From positions 3,941,501 to 4,005,500 of the forward strand of contig NZ_BDEL01000001.1 of assembly GCF_001685485.1 (NCBI RefSeq): 64,000 nt of DNA, read 5' to 3'. The translations under genes and the position numbers were made by a program. How positions within the stretch are numbered: the stretch's first letter is position 1; each line of letters starts with the position of its first letter. Below, piece after piece: positions 27,092 to 36,661 of this stretch. The notes beneath the pieces are model-generated. The model did not search any database. It had not been told where the DNA came from and saw only the letters and a list, made by a program, of their open reading frames with translations. This stretch comes from Formosa haliotis. Lineage in GTDB: Bacteria > Bacteroidota > Bacteroidia > Flavobacteriales > Flavobacteriaceae.

Positions 27092-28518
27092 TTGAATATG
27101 AATTTCATCAACAAAACATATAGTTTAACCATTTTAATGTGTTTGTTCTTTTTGTCTTCGTATGCGCAAACAGAACTAAAAAATAAAATCGTCGATTTTA
27201 ATACGCTTGTGCCTATAGAAAGTGCAAGTATTTACGTTAAAAATACAACGATAGGAACCATAAGTAATGCCGATGGTAAGTTTGTGCTTTTGGTTCCCAA
27301 TGCCATGGCTAACGATACGCTTGTTATTTCCTCTATTGGGTATAAAAGTTTTAAAACTCTTGTTAAAGATTTCGATAATACGGCTGAAATTTATCTAGAA
27401 GAAGATATAGCAGCTTTAGACGAAGTGTTACTGGTTGCAGATACTCGTCCGAAAACTGGAAACGAAATTGTGCAACGCATGATTGAGCGGTTACCAGACA
27501 ATCTTCCCGATTTTCCTTACCTAGAAAAAGGATTTTTACGCCATAAAGAACAGAATAAAAAGGAATTTAAATGGCTTATAGAAAGTGCCATTACACTTTA
27601 TGATTCTAGTGCACAATCTAAAGCATCCGAAAATTTAAAAATCAATGTTGACGAAATGCGTAAAAGTTACGATTTACGCGATGTAGATAGTTTGTTAGCC
27701 TACACGGCCTATTTAAAACAACATGGGAATAAGAATTTAAAAGCGGCTAATTTAAGACGCGATACTATTGAAACTGCCTCCTTAGTAAAGGCCATTAAAT
27801 GGAATGATATTAGAACAAACGGATTGCAAAATTTATTTGGAGGGAAACTGAATCTTATCCGGAATACTAATGCGCCACGGGCCTTGTTTGGCGATCAGGT
27901 ATTAGACTTTCATCAATTTGAATTGGATACCGTTTTGGTTGATAATGAACGTAAAATTTATAAGATTAAAATCTTGAAAGGAAGCAAGCATATCAATCTT
28001 GAAACCAAGGGGATTTTTAATGATGGTTATATAGCCAACGGTTGGATTTATGTGTATTGGGATACCTATGCGGTTAAGAAAATTGAATACGAATTGATTG
28101 CCGATTCCGACGCTCAAAAACAAGAAGTCGTATTTTGTTTGATACTCAAATCAATCATAAATTGGTAATGACCTATATGGAGTATGATGGTAAAATGTAT
28201 ATGAATTACATTTCTTACGAATCTCCTAAACTGGTTAATGTGGGCTCTAAAGCTCCAAAATCTGACGATAAGGAAGCCGAGCAACGGGCAAAAGACGAAC
28301 GCTATTACAAAACCGTACAGGAAATTTTATTTACTGAGATTATCTTAGATCCAGAACAAATTGAATCTAAATTAAACCGTGGTTGGGATGCCAATATTTT
28401 TGCGATTAAGCCATATAACAAGCATTTTTGGGATAATTATAATACCCTTTTAGAGAGCGAAGAAGACGAAAAATTAATTCAGGATTTAACCCAAAGGTCG
28501 TCTTTGTACAAAGAATAA
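27092..28518 (+). pseudogene. Carboxypeptidase-like regulatory domain surface protein with a -1 frameshift
   Basis: The first frame (27092-28168) has a signal peptide ending SSYAQ, then a carboxypeptidase-D-regulatory-like domain (KIVDFNTLVPIESASIYVKN ... SNADGKFVLL ... SSIGYKSF), the plug-like linker ALDEVLLVA and a long beta-rich region of unknown function. It runs into a stop at 28166 after KQEVVFCLILKSIINW. The frame that includes 28139-28518 (LFDTQINHKLVMTYMEYDGKMYMNYISYESPKLVN) is its evident continuation. One missing base between about 28115 and 28141 explains it, either in the A5 run at 28116-28120 (giving QKTRSRILFDTQ) or the T4 run at 28133-28136. Such proteins are probably outer-membrane exposed; function unknown. 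Confidence 0.72.
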
Positions 28519-28537
28519 ATCATACAACTTCGTGTCC

Positions 28538-28900
28538 TTACTTTGTAGGCCTAACGACTTCCGATGCAAATTTTAAAAGTTCAACAAAGCGGTGTTCGTC
28601 TAAATCTTCTAAATTTTTAAGCGGAATAGAACGCACTTTCTTTCGTTTATTGCAATCTTGTAATTCAGGGAAATTGGCTTCTAATAATACGCCATGCATA
28701 AATACAACATCCACGTAATTAGTTCCTTTTAATACATTTAAAAATATAAATGGCTTTTTATAATGATAATAAAAAGGCAGTTTATAACTGTATTTTTCTT
28801 CAATATGTGGTAAGGTTTTTAATATCACACTGCGTACATACAGCATTATAGATTGGTACGGTTCGAGTTGTTTTAAAATATGAGCTTCTGCGGGATTCAA
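28538..28900 (-). CDS. DUF1801 (YdhG-like) family protein
   Basis: A 120-residue soluble protein. The features LEPYQSIMLYVRSVILKTLPHIEEKYSYKLPFYYHYKKPFIFLN, with invariant aromatic and Lys residues, and FMHGVLLEANFPELQ fit DUF1801. Known members have a YdhG fold without established activity. The start appears to be the TTG at 28900 (MNPAEAHILKQ). The frame is closed by a stop 24 bp upstream and contains no ATG before this. It converges with the frameshifted surface-protein gene across 19 bp. Confidence 0.75.
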   Translation of the reverse strand: MNPAEAHILKQLEPYQSIMLYVRSVILKTLPHIEEKYSYKLPFYYHYKKPFIFLNVLKGTNYVDVVFMHGVLLEANFPELQDCNKRKKVRSIPLKNLEDLDEHRFVELLKFASEVVRPTK

Positions 28901-29003
28901 CTGTAATTGGTGTTTTAAATGTTAAAAATAATCATATTACCTTCTTATTATCAATAAACTACATAAAAAACATTGTTTTTATTTAAAATAAATATAAATA
29001 AGC

Positions 29004-29034
29004 TTTGTTGTTCGAAGATGCTAACATATTTTTG
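29004..29034 (+). promoter_or_regulatory. Bacteroidota promoter for the siderophore-receptor operon
   Basis: TTTG (29004-29007) and TATTTTTG (29027-29034) are separated by 19 bp. This exactly fits the TTTG-N19-TAnnTTTG architecture of Bacteroidota vegetative promoters. The ATG of the receptor lies 42 bp downstream. No clear Fur-type palindrome was seen near it. Confidence 0.75.
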
Positions 29035-29076
29035 CAGCAAAAATTCAACTATTAATAACTAGTCTAAATAACAACA

Positions 29077-31464
29077 ATGAAAATTATATTCAGTTTTGTA
29101 GCCTTATTGTTCACCTCTTTGGTAATAAACGCACAACACTTAAAAGTAGACGGGATTATTTCGGATGCAGAAAACAATCCTATAATTGGAGCAAATGTTA
29201 TAATAAAAGAAAGCACGCATGGTGCCCAAACCGATGTAGATGGTCGTTTCGAGATAATCAATCTTGAAGCGGGTCAATATATTGCTATGGTGTCTTATTT
29301 AGGGTATAAAACTAAAGAAGTTCCTTTTAGTTTATCTAACTCAGACATGACACTACCAACTATCGTACTTTACGAAGGTCAAGAAATTTTATCGGAGGTG
29401 GTTATAGATGGTAAACGTCGTAATATGTTTGCTAGAAAACAAACGGCTTATGTGGCTAAATTACCTTTAAAAGATTTAGAAAACACACAAGTATATTCTA
29501 CAGTAACAACAGATTTATTAGAATCTCAAATCACAACAAATTTTGAAGATGCTTTAGATAATGCAACAGGAATTCAGCAATTATGGACCTCTACAGGACG
29601 AGGTGGAGATGGTGCAGGATACTACTCATTACGTGGGTTTAGTGTGCAACCTCAATTGGTAAACGGTGTTCCAGGTTTAACAAATGGTACTATTAATGCA
29701 GCAAATATTGAACGTATCGAGGTGATAAAAGGACCATCGGCAACCTTATTTGGTAGTACAGTAACCTCTTATGGTGGACTTATAAATGTAGTGACAAAAA
29801 AGCCTTACCAAGGTTTTGGTGGTCAAATTTCGTATACCGGAGGATCTTATGGTTTGAACGTAATTACGGGAGATTTTAATACGGCTCTAGATAAAAACGA
29901 CGCTATTTATTTTCGTTTAAACACATCTTACCATACAGAAGAAAGTTTTCAAGATGCCGGATTTAGAAAATCGTTTTTTGTGGCACCTTCACTTTCTTAC
30001 CGTGTAAATAACAAATTATCGTTCTCTTTTTATGGGGAGATATCGCAATCGGAAAAAACAAATCCAACCATGTTATTCTTAAGTCGTGCTGGCGAAATGC
30101 AATATAAAGATTTAGACGACTTAGGTTACGATTACAAAAAATCGTACACAAGTAATGCGCTTACGCTGGAAAATCCGACACAAAATTACCGTGTAGAAAT
30201 GGATTATAAACTTTCAGACTCTTGGAACTCTCAAACATTAGTTTCTAAAAGCTCAACATCAACAAAAGGGTATTATACCTATTTATACGATTTAACCGGC
30301 GAAGGTGTGTTTTCTAGGTTTATGAATAAGCAAGACGCCATTACACAAACTACAGATATTCAACAAAATTTTAATGGAGACTTTAAAATTGGTAAGTTAA
30401 GAAACCGTATGGTTGTTGGATTCGACTTTTATACCGTAACCGGAATTGACAATGGTAGTGGTTATGTTGGTTATGGCGCTGTAAATCCTAAAGCAAACGA
30501 AGAGCAAGATGGGTTTCCGTTAACAACGGCTGGAGCCGATGCGGCTTTAGCAAGTGCGGCGATAAACAATATTAAAACACGCTCTAATGTCTATAGCGCT
30601 TATATTTCTGATGTGTTAGACATTACCTCAAGATTATCGGCAATGGCAAGTGTACGTTTCGATTTATTCGATGAAAAAGGAGACCTAACTACAGATGATG
30701 ATAATTACGACCAATTTGCTATTTCTCCTAAATTTGGGTTATTATACCAACCGTTAAAAGATAGACTTTCTGTATTTGCTAACTGGCAAAATGGATTTAC
30801 AAACATTGCACCGCAACTTGTAGGTGACCCAAGTATAGGTCAAGAATTAAAAACCTTTAAACCAGAAGAAGCTAATCAAATCGAGTTTGGAGTTAAAACA
30901 AATTTCTTTAACAACCGTTTAAACGCCACTGTTAACTATTATAGTATATTGGTAAGTAATCGTTTAATGACAGATCCTAACGATGTTTTTGGAAAAATTC
31001 AGGATGGAGAAGTATCTAGTAAAGGTTTCGAATTAGAAATTAATGCCAACCCTGTAAACGGATTAAATATTCGAGGTGGATTTAGTTATAACGATAGTGC
31101 TGTTGAAAAATCTAGTAGCGAGATTGCTATTGGCGAACGTCCAGTTGAAGCTGGATCTGATATTACGTATAACCTATGGGCCGATTATCTTTTTGAAGAA
31201 GGATCGCTACATGGTTTTGGTATTGGTGCCGGATTTAACGGCGCTAGCGAACGCGATATTATAAACGCTTCTGGTTATGCTTCTGGAGTGTTTACAGTAC
31301 CGAGTTATATTGTTGCAAATGCATCTGTGTATTACGCTGCAGATAAATATCGTGTAGGTTTAAAGTTAAATAATATGTTTAACGAAGAGTATTATAATGG
31401 TTGGTCTACATTAACACCGCAACAACCTAGAGCAATTTTAGCTAATTTTGCATTCAAATTTTAA
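29077..31464 (+). CDS. TonB-dependent siderophore-type receptor with carboxypeptidase-like N-domain
   Basis: Outer-membrane gated channel for an iron chelate, 795 residues and intact. Signal peptide ends VINAQ. A carboxypeptidase-regulatory-like domain (VDGIISDAENNPIIGANVIIKES ... SYLGYKTKEVP) covers about residues 23-105. The plug has SQITTNFEDALDNATGIQQ and SLRGFSVQPQLVNGVPG around 150-210, then IERIEVIKGPSATLFGS ... GGLINVVTKKP, the TonB-receptor signature for siderophore receptors. The 22-strand barrel ends with ILANFAFKF. It heads an operon with DUF4198, two small membrane proteins and a PepSY protein, which indicates iron uptake with a reductive step. The ligand is not identifiable. Confidence 0.92.
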   Translation: MKIIFSFVALLFTSLVINAQHLKVDGIISDAENNPIIGANVIIKESTHGAQTDVDGRFEIINLEAGQYIAMVSYLGYKTKEVPFSLSNSDMTLPTIVLYEGQEILSEVVIDGKRRNMFARKQTAYVAKLPLKDLENTQVYSTVTTDLLESQITTNFEDALDNATGIQQLWTSTGRGGDGAGYYSLRGFSVQPQLVNGVPGLTNGTINAANIERIEVIKGPSATLFGSTVTSYGGLINVVTKKPYQGFGGQISYTGGSYGLNVITGDFNTALDKNDAIYFRLNTSYHTEESFQDAGFRKSFFVAPSLSYRVNNKLSFSFYGEISQSEKTNPTMLFLSRAGEMQYKDLDDLGYDYKKSYTSNALTLENPTQNYRVEMDYKLSDSWNSQTLVSKSSTSTKGYYTYLYDLTGEGVFSRFMNKQDAITQTTDIQQNFNGDFKIGKLRNRMVVGFDFYTVTGIDNGSGYVGYGAVNPKANEEQDGFPLTTAGADAALASAAINNIKTRSNVYSAYISDVLDITSRLSAMASVRFDLFDEKGDLTTDDDNYDQFAISPKFGLLYQPLKDRLSVFANWQNGFTNIAPQLVGDPSIGQELKTFKPEEANQIEFGVKTNFFNNRLNATVNYYSILVSNRLMTDPNDVFGKIQDGEVSSKGFELEINANPVNGLNIRGGFSYNDSAVEKSSSEIAIGERPVEAGSDITYNLWADYLFEEGSLHGFGIGAGFNGASERDIINASGYASGVFTVPSYIVANASVYYAADKYRVGLKLNNMFNEEYYNGWSTLTPQQPRAILANFAFKF

Positions 31465-31475
31465 ATAACAAATAC

Positions 31476-32192
31476 ATGAAAAAATTAATCTTAACATTCG
31501 TCTTTCTAGTCCTTATAGCTACGCCCTCTTTTGCACATTATCTATGGGTAGAAACACAAGCAGAAGGTGAAGTAGGAAAAGCACAAAACGTAAATGTGTT
31601 TTATGGCGAGTATACTAATGGGGTTTTAGAGCAAGTAGAAGGGGAATACTTTCCTGCGGTAAAAGCATTTACCTTATGGGTAGTAGATGCCAATGGTAAG
31701 AAAACCAAATTAGATGTTACAGCTAAAGCAGATCGTTATGTAGCCGCTTTTACACCAAAACATAATGGCACGTATACCATTGTATTGGACAACGATGATA
31801 TTGATGTTATTGATTATTCTGAATACGACTTCGGAATTTTTAAAACCCATTACAATGCTTCTGCAGTTATTCAGGTAGGTCCTAAAAAAGCCAATACCAT
31901 AAATACCAATGAAACAGGAATGTCTGTAATTGAAATTGATAACCATTCTGAAGATGTGAAACTACAAGTGTTATTTAAAGGAAAACCGTTGGCTGAAACA
32001 GAAGCTGAATTGTTTATTGCCGATAATTGGACTAAAAAAGTAACTACAGATAAAGATGGCTATATTTCTTTTAAACGTCCGTGGAAAACAAAATATATTA
32101 TAGAAGTTACTAAAAAGGAAGAAGTTCCTGGAAAATTTAAAGGTAAAGATTACGAGTTTATCTGGCATTGCGCTACATATTGCATACAATAA
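31476..32192 (+). CDS. DUF4198 domain secreted protein, iron-uptake operon
   Basis: A 238-residue protein with signal peptide (MKKLILTFVFLVLIATPSFA) followed directly by HYLWVETQAEGEVGKAQNVNVFYGEY. The H-x-L/F-W-h start and Ig-like beta pattern are typical of DUF4198, found with nickel, cobalt and iron TonB systems and considered metal-related. A second Ig-like block (VKLQVLFKGKPLAETEAELF ... TTDKDGYISFKRPWKTKYIIEV) follows. It ends with histidine and cysteines (WHCATYCIQ) that could bind metal. The gene is 11 bp after the siderophore receptor and presumably acts in the periplasm. Confidence 0.82.
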   Translation: MKKLILTFVFLVLIATPSFAHYLWVETQAEGEVGKAQNVNVFYGEYTNGVLEQVEGEYFPAVKAFTLWVVDANGKKTKLDVTAKADRYVAAFTPKHNGTYTIVLDNDDIDVIDYSEYDFGIFKTHYNASAVIQVGPKKANTINTNETGMSVIEIDNHSEDVKLQVLFKGKPLAETEAELFIADNWTKKVTTDKDGYISFKRPWKTKYIIEVTKKEEVPGKFKGKDYEFIWHCATYCIQ

Positions 32193-32250
32193 ACGTTTAG
32201 AAACAACTCTGAAATTAACCCTTTCAGGGTTGTTTTAATTTAAAGAACAC

Positions 32251-32583
32251 ATGATTACAATAGCAATTCTTATTTTAGTTTTAGCATTTTATATGCTGTA
32301 TACTACATCAGAAAAAATGCCTTCTGATGCAGTGTTTGGAATCGAAAAACATATTGTCGAGCACAGAAAACCTTCAAAATTATTAGCTGTTATTCTACTC
32401 ATAGTGTCTTTAATAGTATTCATTATTCAGCTAGGTAAAGGCTCTGGTACGTTTATGTTTTTTATTAGTCTTATGACCTTTGGAAGCTTAATCGTGTTAC
32501 TAGTTCCATTAAAACTAGTACATTTTAAAAGTGTTGTACTTTTTGCCGTTCTTTCCTTTTGTATTGAATTTTTATTCGTTTAA
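32251..32583 (+). CDS. Small membrane protein in the iron-uptake operon
   Basis: A 110-residue protein with about four hydrophobic helices: TIAILILVLAFYMLY, KLLAVILLIVSLIVFIIQL, FMFFISLMTFGSLIVLLVP and SVVLFAVLSFCIEFLF. It is otherwise featureless except for a short loop with HIVEHRK. It resembles small DUF3325-/DUF3649-type membrane proteins associated with PepSY reductases, but I cannot place it in a family with confidence. Position (58 bp after DUF4198, 3 bp before the next gene) ties it to siderophore iron import. Confidence 0.65.
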   Translation: MITIAILILVLAFYMLYTTSEKMPSDAVFGIEKHIVEHRKPSKLLAVILLIVSLIVFIIQLGKGSGTFMFFISLMTFGSLIVLLVPLKLVHFKSVVLFAVLSFCIEFLFV

Positions 32584-32586
32584 ATC

Positions 32587-32886
32587 ATGCCAGCAAACAA
32601 AAAATATTTAACCACATCTGAATGGCAACGTTTTGCCAAAATATCGGCAGGTTTTTTAGGAGGGTATTTAGTAACTATGACGTTGCATATGGCCTTATCG
32701 TTTTGGTTAGACCATACAAGTGTGCTTATTACAGCCACTTTTACCGGATTTATACTTTGGGCTATTTTGTTAGTCCTTGCATTTTTGGCAAAAAACGGAT
32801 GGAAAATATGGGGTGTGTATTTACTACTTACTGGAGTATTTTCAATAATCATTTATTTAGGACGCATTTACAATCCCATAGTTTAA
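32587..32886 (+). CDS. Small membrane protein in the iron-uptake operon (DUF3649-like)
   Basis: A 99-residue protein with three hydrophobic helices after a soluble N-terminus (MPANKKYLTTSEWQRFAKISAGFLGGYLVTMTLHMAL). The arrangement helix-TM with RxxAxxxGGY followed by W and a second membrane pair resembles DUF3649 proteins that precede PepSY-TM iron proteins. Function unknown; probably part of a membrane complex with its neighbours. It starts 3 bp after the previous stop and 6 bp before the PepSY gene. Confidence 0.65.
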   Translation: MPANKKYLTTSEWQRFAKISAGFLGGYLVTMTLHMALSFWLDHTSVLITATFTGFILWAILLVLAFLAKNGWKIWGVYLLLTGVFSIIIYLGRIYNPIV

Positions 32887-32892
32887 TTCAGC

Positions 32893-34434
32893 ATGAGCGA
32901 TAAAAGAACTTATAATATTTTATTTCATACGCATACCGTAAGTGGAATCGTAATTAGCGTAGCCCTTTATGTCATCTTTTTTACCGGGTCGTTTTCATTT
33001 TTTAGGGACGAAATTGTAAACTGGGAACGTAACCATACTGTAGAACCTACAGAAACCATTCAACTAGATTTCGATACAGCTTTAGATTCTTTAGATGCCA
33101 GTTTAAATTTATACGGAAGAGATCTCGAGTTATCCAAGCATTATGTAGAACGAACCATTGGTGTGTCGCTTTCCAAATCTAAAGATACCTTAGCAAATCC
33201 TGAGACCAATACTTCAAAATACTTAACTCTAGATTCTAAAAATTACGCCCAAAAGTCTTACGAAGAAAATTACACTTTAGGCGAATTTCTGTATAGATTA
33301 CATTTCTTTGCGCAAATATTCTATCCGTATGGGTATTACTTGGCCGGCTTTGTGGCGTTCTTTTTCCTGTTTGCTATAATTACAGGGGTTTTAGTGCATT
33401 GGAATAAAATTGTATCCAATTTTTATACGTTTAGGCCATTGGCCAAACTAAAAACAATGTGGACAGATGCACACACGACTTTAGGGATTATTGGTTTGCC
33501 TTTTCAGTTTGTGTATGCCGTAACAGGAGCTTTTTTCATGATTAAAGCCATTTTAATTGCGCCAAATGTGATGTTCCTTTACAATAATGATAGTGCTACG
33601 TTCTATAAGGATTTAGGCTATGCACATCCGGAATTTGAATATACAAATTCACCTATTACAACAGATTTTAGTGTAAACACCTATATTAAGAAAACGGAGG
33701 CGCTTTGGCCAGATTTTGATATTACACAAGTTCATGTTTTTAATTATGGCGATGAAAATATGCATGTGTTAACCGAAGGGCATTTAAAGTATAAAAACAA
33801 ATTTACGTCGCCAGGTGAAACCATTTATAAAGTAAGTACAGGCGAACTGGTTCATCAAAAAAATCCGTATGAGAAAACCACGTATTTAGATGCTGTTAAG
33901 AATGTGTTTTATAGAATTCATTACGGCGATTACGGCGGATTTGCTTTACGAATAGTTAGTTTTGTACTCGGAATTATCTCCTGTTTTGTAATTATTTCTG
34001 GGGTTATGATTTGGTTGGTAGCTCGAGATAAAAAGAATGTACCTGAAAAGAAAAGACGTTTTAACGAAAAGGTGGTTAGAATTTATCTTGCTATTTGTTT
34101 AAGCATGTACCCGATAACAGCTTTAAGTTTTATTGCTGTAAAAGTATGGGCTCCAGTAAGCCAATCGTTTATTTATAATTTTTATTTTATTGGTTGGTTA
34201 CTTTTTATTGTTGCCTATATCTTAAAAAAGGACAATAATTTTACTAATAAAAACACCTTGTTACTAGGTTCTATTTTCGGGTTTTTAGTTCCTGTTGCCA
34301 ATGGTATATGTACTGGAAATTGGTTTTGGAAAACCTTCTTAAATCAGCAATTACAGCTATGTTTTATAGATATATTCTGGATAATCCTAGCATCAACAAC
34401 ACTTTTCGTTTATTTTAGAATCAGAAAGAAATAG
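32893..34434 (+). CDS. PepSY-associated transmembrane-helix protein (probable iron-siderophore reductase)
   Basis: A 513-residue membrane protein with the PepSY-TM plan. First helix NILFHTHTVSGIVISVALYVIFFTGSFSFF; a periplasmic domain; helices at AGFVAFFFLFAIITGVLVHWNKI and TMWTDAHTTLGIIGLPFQFVYAVTGAFFMI; and FYRIHYGDYGGFALRIVSFVLGIISCFVIISGVMIWLVARDKK later. Repeated histidines in the membrane segments (FHTH, VHWNK, DAHTT, RIHYGD) fit haem ligands. Members such as FoxB/PiuB-type proteins reduce ferri-siderophores in the periplasm. It is the last gene of the iron operon and about 200 bp without features follow it. Confidence 0.85.
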   Translation: MSDKRTYNILFHTHTVSGIVISVALYVIFFTGSFSFFRDEIVNWERNHTVEPTETIQLDFDTALDSLDASLNLYGRDLELSKHYVERTIGVSLSKSKDTLANPETNTSKYLTLDSKNYAQKSYEENYTLGEFLYRLHFFAQIFYPYGYYLAGFVAFFFLFAIITGVLVHWNKIVSNFYTFRPLAKLKTMWTDAHTTLGIIGLPFQFVYAVTGAFFMIKAILIAPNVMFLYNNDSATFYKDLGYAHPEFEYTNSPITTDFSVNTYIKKTEALWPDFDITQVHVFNYGDENMHVLTEGHLKYKNKFTSPGETIYKVSTGELVHQKNPYEKTTYLDAVKNVFYRIHYGDYGGFALRIVSFVLGIISCFVIISGVMIWLVARDKKNVPEKKRRFNEKVVRIYLAICLSMYPITALSFIAVKVWAPVSQSFIYNFYFIGWLLFIVAYILKKDNNFTNKNTLLLGSIFGFLVPVANGICTGNWFWKTFLNQQLQLCFIDIFWIILASTTLFVYFRIRKK

Positions 34435-34634
34435 GATTCTTTATTTAAGGTGTTCAGACCAAATAGGGAAGGAGAGAGGATAGGAGTTTTGGGCTAATGT
34501 TTAGAAGCTTTTTACTTCGTTTTTAATTCAGACAAAAATTTAGGTTCGAGCACGAGATTATAGTAATAAGAAAAAGGAATCTTATACTTTTTTCAGCGAA
34601 ATTAGCTTAATGAAACGGTATAAAGTTGGTCGGT

Positions 34635-35411
34635 TTATCTGTTTTTCTCCTGAATATTTCTAACGATAGATGTTGCGACATTACGAGGCATAAACCGCGG
34701 TAAAGTAGCAAGAAATTTATTGAATCCGCCAGGGATGGCAACAGATTTGCCTTTATTCATGGCTTTATAACCGTAGGCTGCCACATCTTTAGCCGTAGCC
34801 ATATTAAAAGTGATTTTGTTTTCGGTTGTTCCGCTAGACACGACTTCTTGAAACGAGGTTTTTGTAGGGCCAGGGCATAAGGCCGTAACCGTTACACCAG
34901 TGCCTTTAAGTTCGTTAGCTATGGCTTCAGAAAACGATAACATGTATCCCTTTGTGGCATAATATAAGGACATTAAAGGTCCGGGCTGGAAGGCTGCCAA
35001 AGAAGACAAATTAAGAATACGACCAAATCCACGCTGTACCATGCCTTTTAAAAGGAGTTTGGTTAAATGAGTCGTTGTTAATACGTGTAAATTTAGCATT
35101 TGTGCTTCGCGTTCCCAATCGGTAGTTGCAAAGGTTCCAAACAAACCAAATCCGGCATTATTTACAAGAACATCTATTTCTGTTTCTCCAAGTTCGGTTA
35201 CAATTTCCTGCGATATATTTACCTGACTTAAATCTTTGGCCATAGTTCGTACATTCACCTTGTAATCCCGTTCTAAATAGACCTTAGCTTCATTTAATTT
35301 TTTTGCATTGATATCCACTAACACCAAGTCATAATTATCCTTTGCAAATAAAGGAGCCAATTCTAATCCTAAACCAGAAGCACCTCCAGTTATCAATACC
35401 GTTTTTGTCAT
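34635..35411 (-). CDS. Short-chain dehydrogenase/reductase, DltE/YqjQ-like
   Basis: Classical SDR of 258 residues. The cofactor loop is TGGASGLGLELA at residues 8-19, NNAGFGLFG comes after the fourth strand, and the catalytic Ser and Tyr-x-x-x-Lys lie in LNLSSLAAFQPGPLMSLYYATKGY. CPGPTKTSF follows. The basic C-terminus (MPRNVATSIVRNIQEKNR) and short length fit NAD(P)H-dependent SDRs of unknown substrate in Bacteroidota. It is 21 bp downstream of the dehydrogenase gene on the same strand, so likely in one operon. Confidence 0.87.
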   Translation of the reverse strand: MTKTVLITGGASGLGLELAPLFAKDNYDLVLVDINAKKLNEAKVYLERDYKVNVRTMAKDLSQVNISQEIVTELGETEIDVLVNNAGFGLFGTFATTDWEREAQMLNLHVLTTTHLTKLLLKGMVQRGFGRILNLSSLAAFQPGPLMSLYYATKGYMLSFSEAIANELKGTGVTVTALCPGPTKTSFQEVVSSGTTENKITFNMATAKDVAAYGYKAMNKGKSVAIPGGFNKFLATLPRFMPRNVATSIVRNIQEKNR

Positions 35412-35432
35412 TATGTTATGTTCTTTCCTTAA

Positions 35433-36638
35433 TTATTCCTTGCCGTCTACAAAATCTTGTAGATAAGCGAAACGTGGTGTAAGCTTTCCGTTTTCTGTCA
35501 TTTTTGCACGCTCTAAAACACCATCTTCATCATTATTAAAGAAAGCAGGAATAACACTTTTTAGAAACATTTTTCCGAAACCTTGACTGGCATCTTTAGG
35601 CAGTTCGCAAGGCAAATTATCAACAGCCATGACGGCTATAGCATCGGGATTAGTAAAATCGACTTCGGTTTCGGTTTGTGGATTATAGCCATATATCGGA
35701 TTTTCTATAGTTGAAGGTCGAATAGTTGTTGCTACCGGTCCGTCGATATCACAGCTTATATCTGCCACGACTTTTATATTAAAGTCAGCCGATTTAGCAT
35801 CTTCTCTTGTAAATAAAAACGGAGCTCCATCTCCATAAAAATGCCCTGTAATAAGCATGTCTGATACAGAAGCAAATCGCATAAAAGTCGATTCGTAGTG
35901 TTCTGGATGTTTAAAGAAATCTTTAAGGGGTTTTACCTTCCCGTCTATACGTCGATTATAATTTAAAGAGTCAATGTTGCAATACACAGGCTTAGAGAAG
36001 CTTTTTGTTAAGTAGTCGTCTATGCTAACTTTAGAGATTTTAAGAGCTTCTAAGGTTTCTATTGCACCATGTGCAACTTTGCCATCACCCGTTAAAAGGA
36101 TTTTAATATTAGGCACTCGAATTTTAGTTAACTGAGCATTTAATGCCTTTTGGTCGGTTAAAGTGTTAGCTTTTGGCAGCTTCCAAGAATCAAATTTAAG
36201 CCCCCAGGTTCTAAAGGCATTATAGGCACCAACAATACCGGCGAATCGTCCGAAACCAATTAGCCGTATGCCCTTAGCATCTGTTATAGTTTCGTGATCG
36301 TAAAGTGTAATGTTTTTTTCTAAAACAGCTTGTAAAAGTTTTCTGTTATAGGGTTGTTTTTTTATAGTATGCGAAAAGAAAAAATACGATTTATTTGGAA
36401 TTAAATATTCTACAGGAACTTCTTTAACCCCTATAAAAACATCGCAATCTGCCACCTCTTTAACAACAGTAAAACCTGCAAGTTTATAAACTTCGTCGGG
36501 GAAAATGCGGATTTTAGATTTTTCAACCTTAAAACTCGCCTTCGGATATTGTTGTTTAACTTGTAATAACGTTTTTGGTGTAAGTACTACACGCCTGTCT
36601 GGCGGGGTTTTACGTTCTTTGATAATGGCAAATTTCAT
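35433..36638 (-). CDS. NAD(P)-dependent saccharopine/alanine dehydrogenase-like enzyme
   Basis: A 401-residue enzyme of the alanine dehydrogenase/pyridine nucleotide transhydrogenase superfamily, resembling NAD+ saccharopine dehydrogenase (lysine-forming, LYS1). Features are MKFAIIKERKTPPDRRVVLTPK at the N-terminus (the K-x-R-x-P-x-x-x-R substrate site), FFFSHTIKKQPYNRKLL, the TLYDHETITD loop and IRLIGFGRFAGIVGAYNAFRTWG, then NIKILLTGDGKVAHGAIE as the nucleotide-binding segment, and ADISCDIDGPVATTIRPSTIENPIYGY. A longer frame reaches 36719, but the homologous N-terminus and the palindrome at 36662 support the ATG at 36638. The physiological substrate in Bacteroidota is unproven. Confidence 0.82.
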   Translation of the reverse strand: MKFAIIKERKTPPDRRVVLTPKTLLQVKQQYPKASFKVEKSKIRIFPDEVYKLAGFTVVKEVADCDVFIGVKEVPVEYLIPNKSYFFFSHTIKKQPYNRKLLQAVLEKNITLYDHETITDAKGIRLIGFGRFAGIVGAYNAFRTWGLKFDSWKLPKANTLTDQKALNAQLTKIRVPNIKILLTGDGKVAHGAIETLEALKISKVSIDDYLTKSFSKPVYCNIDSLNYNRRIDGKVKPLKDFFKHPEHYESTFMRFASVSDMLITGHFYGDGAPFLFTREDAKSADFNIKVVADISCDIDGPVATTIRPSTIENPIYGYNPQTETEVDFTNPDAIAVMAVDNLPCELPKDASQGFGKMFLKSVIPAFFNNDEDGVLERAKMTENGKLTPRFAYLQDFVDGKE

Positions 36639-36661
36639 GATAAGGCGTTTACAGGTCTGAC

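Noticed and set aside
32580..32852. Minus-strand 90-residue frame opposite the small iron-operon gene
   Set aside because: The plus-strand frame has membrane helices, a 3-bp junction with its neighbour and operon context. The antisense frame has none.
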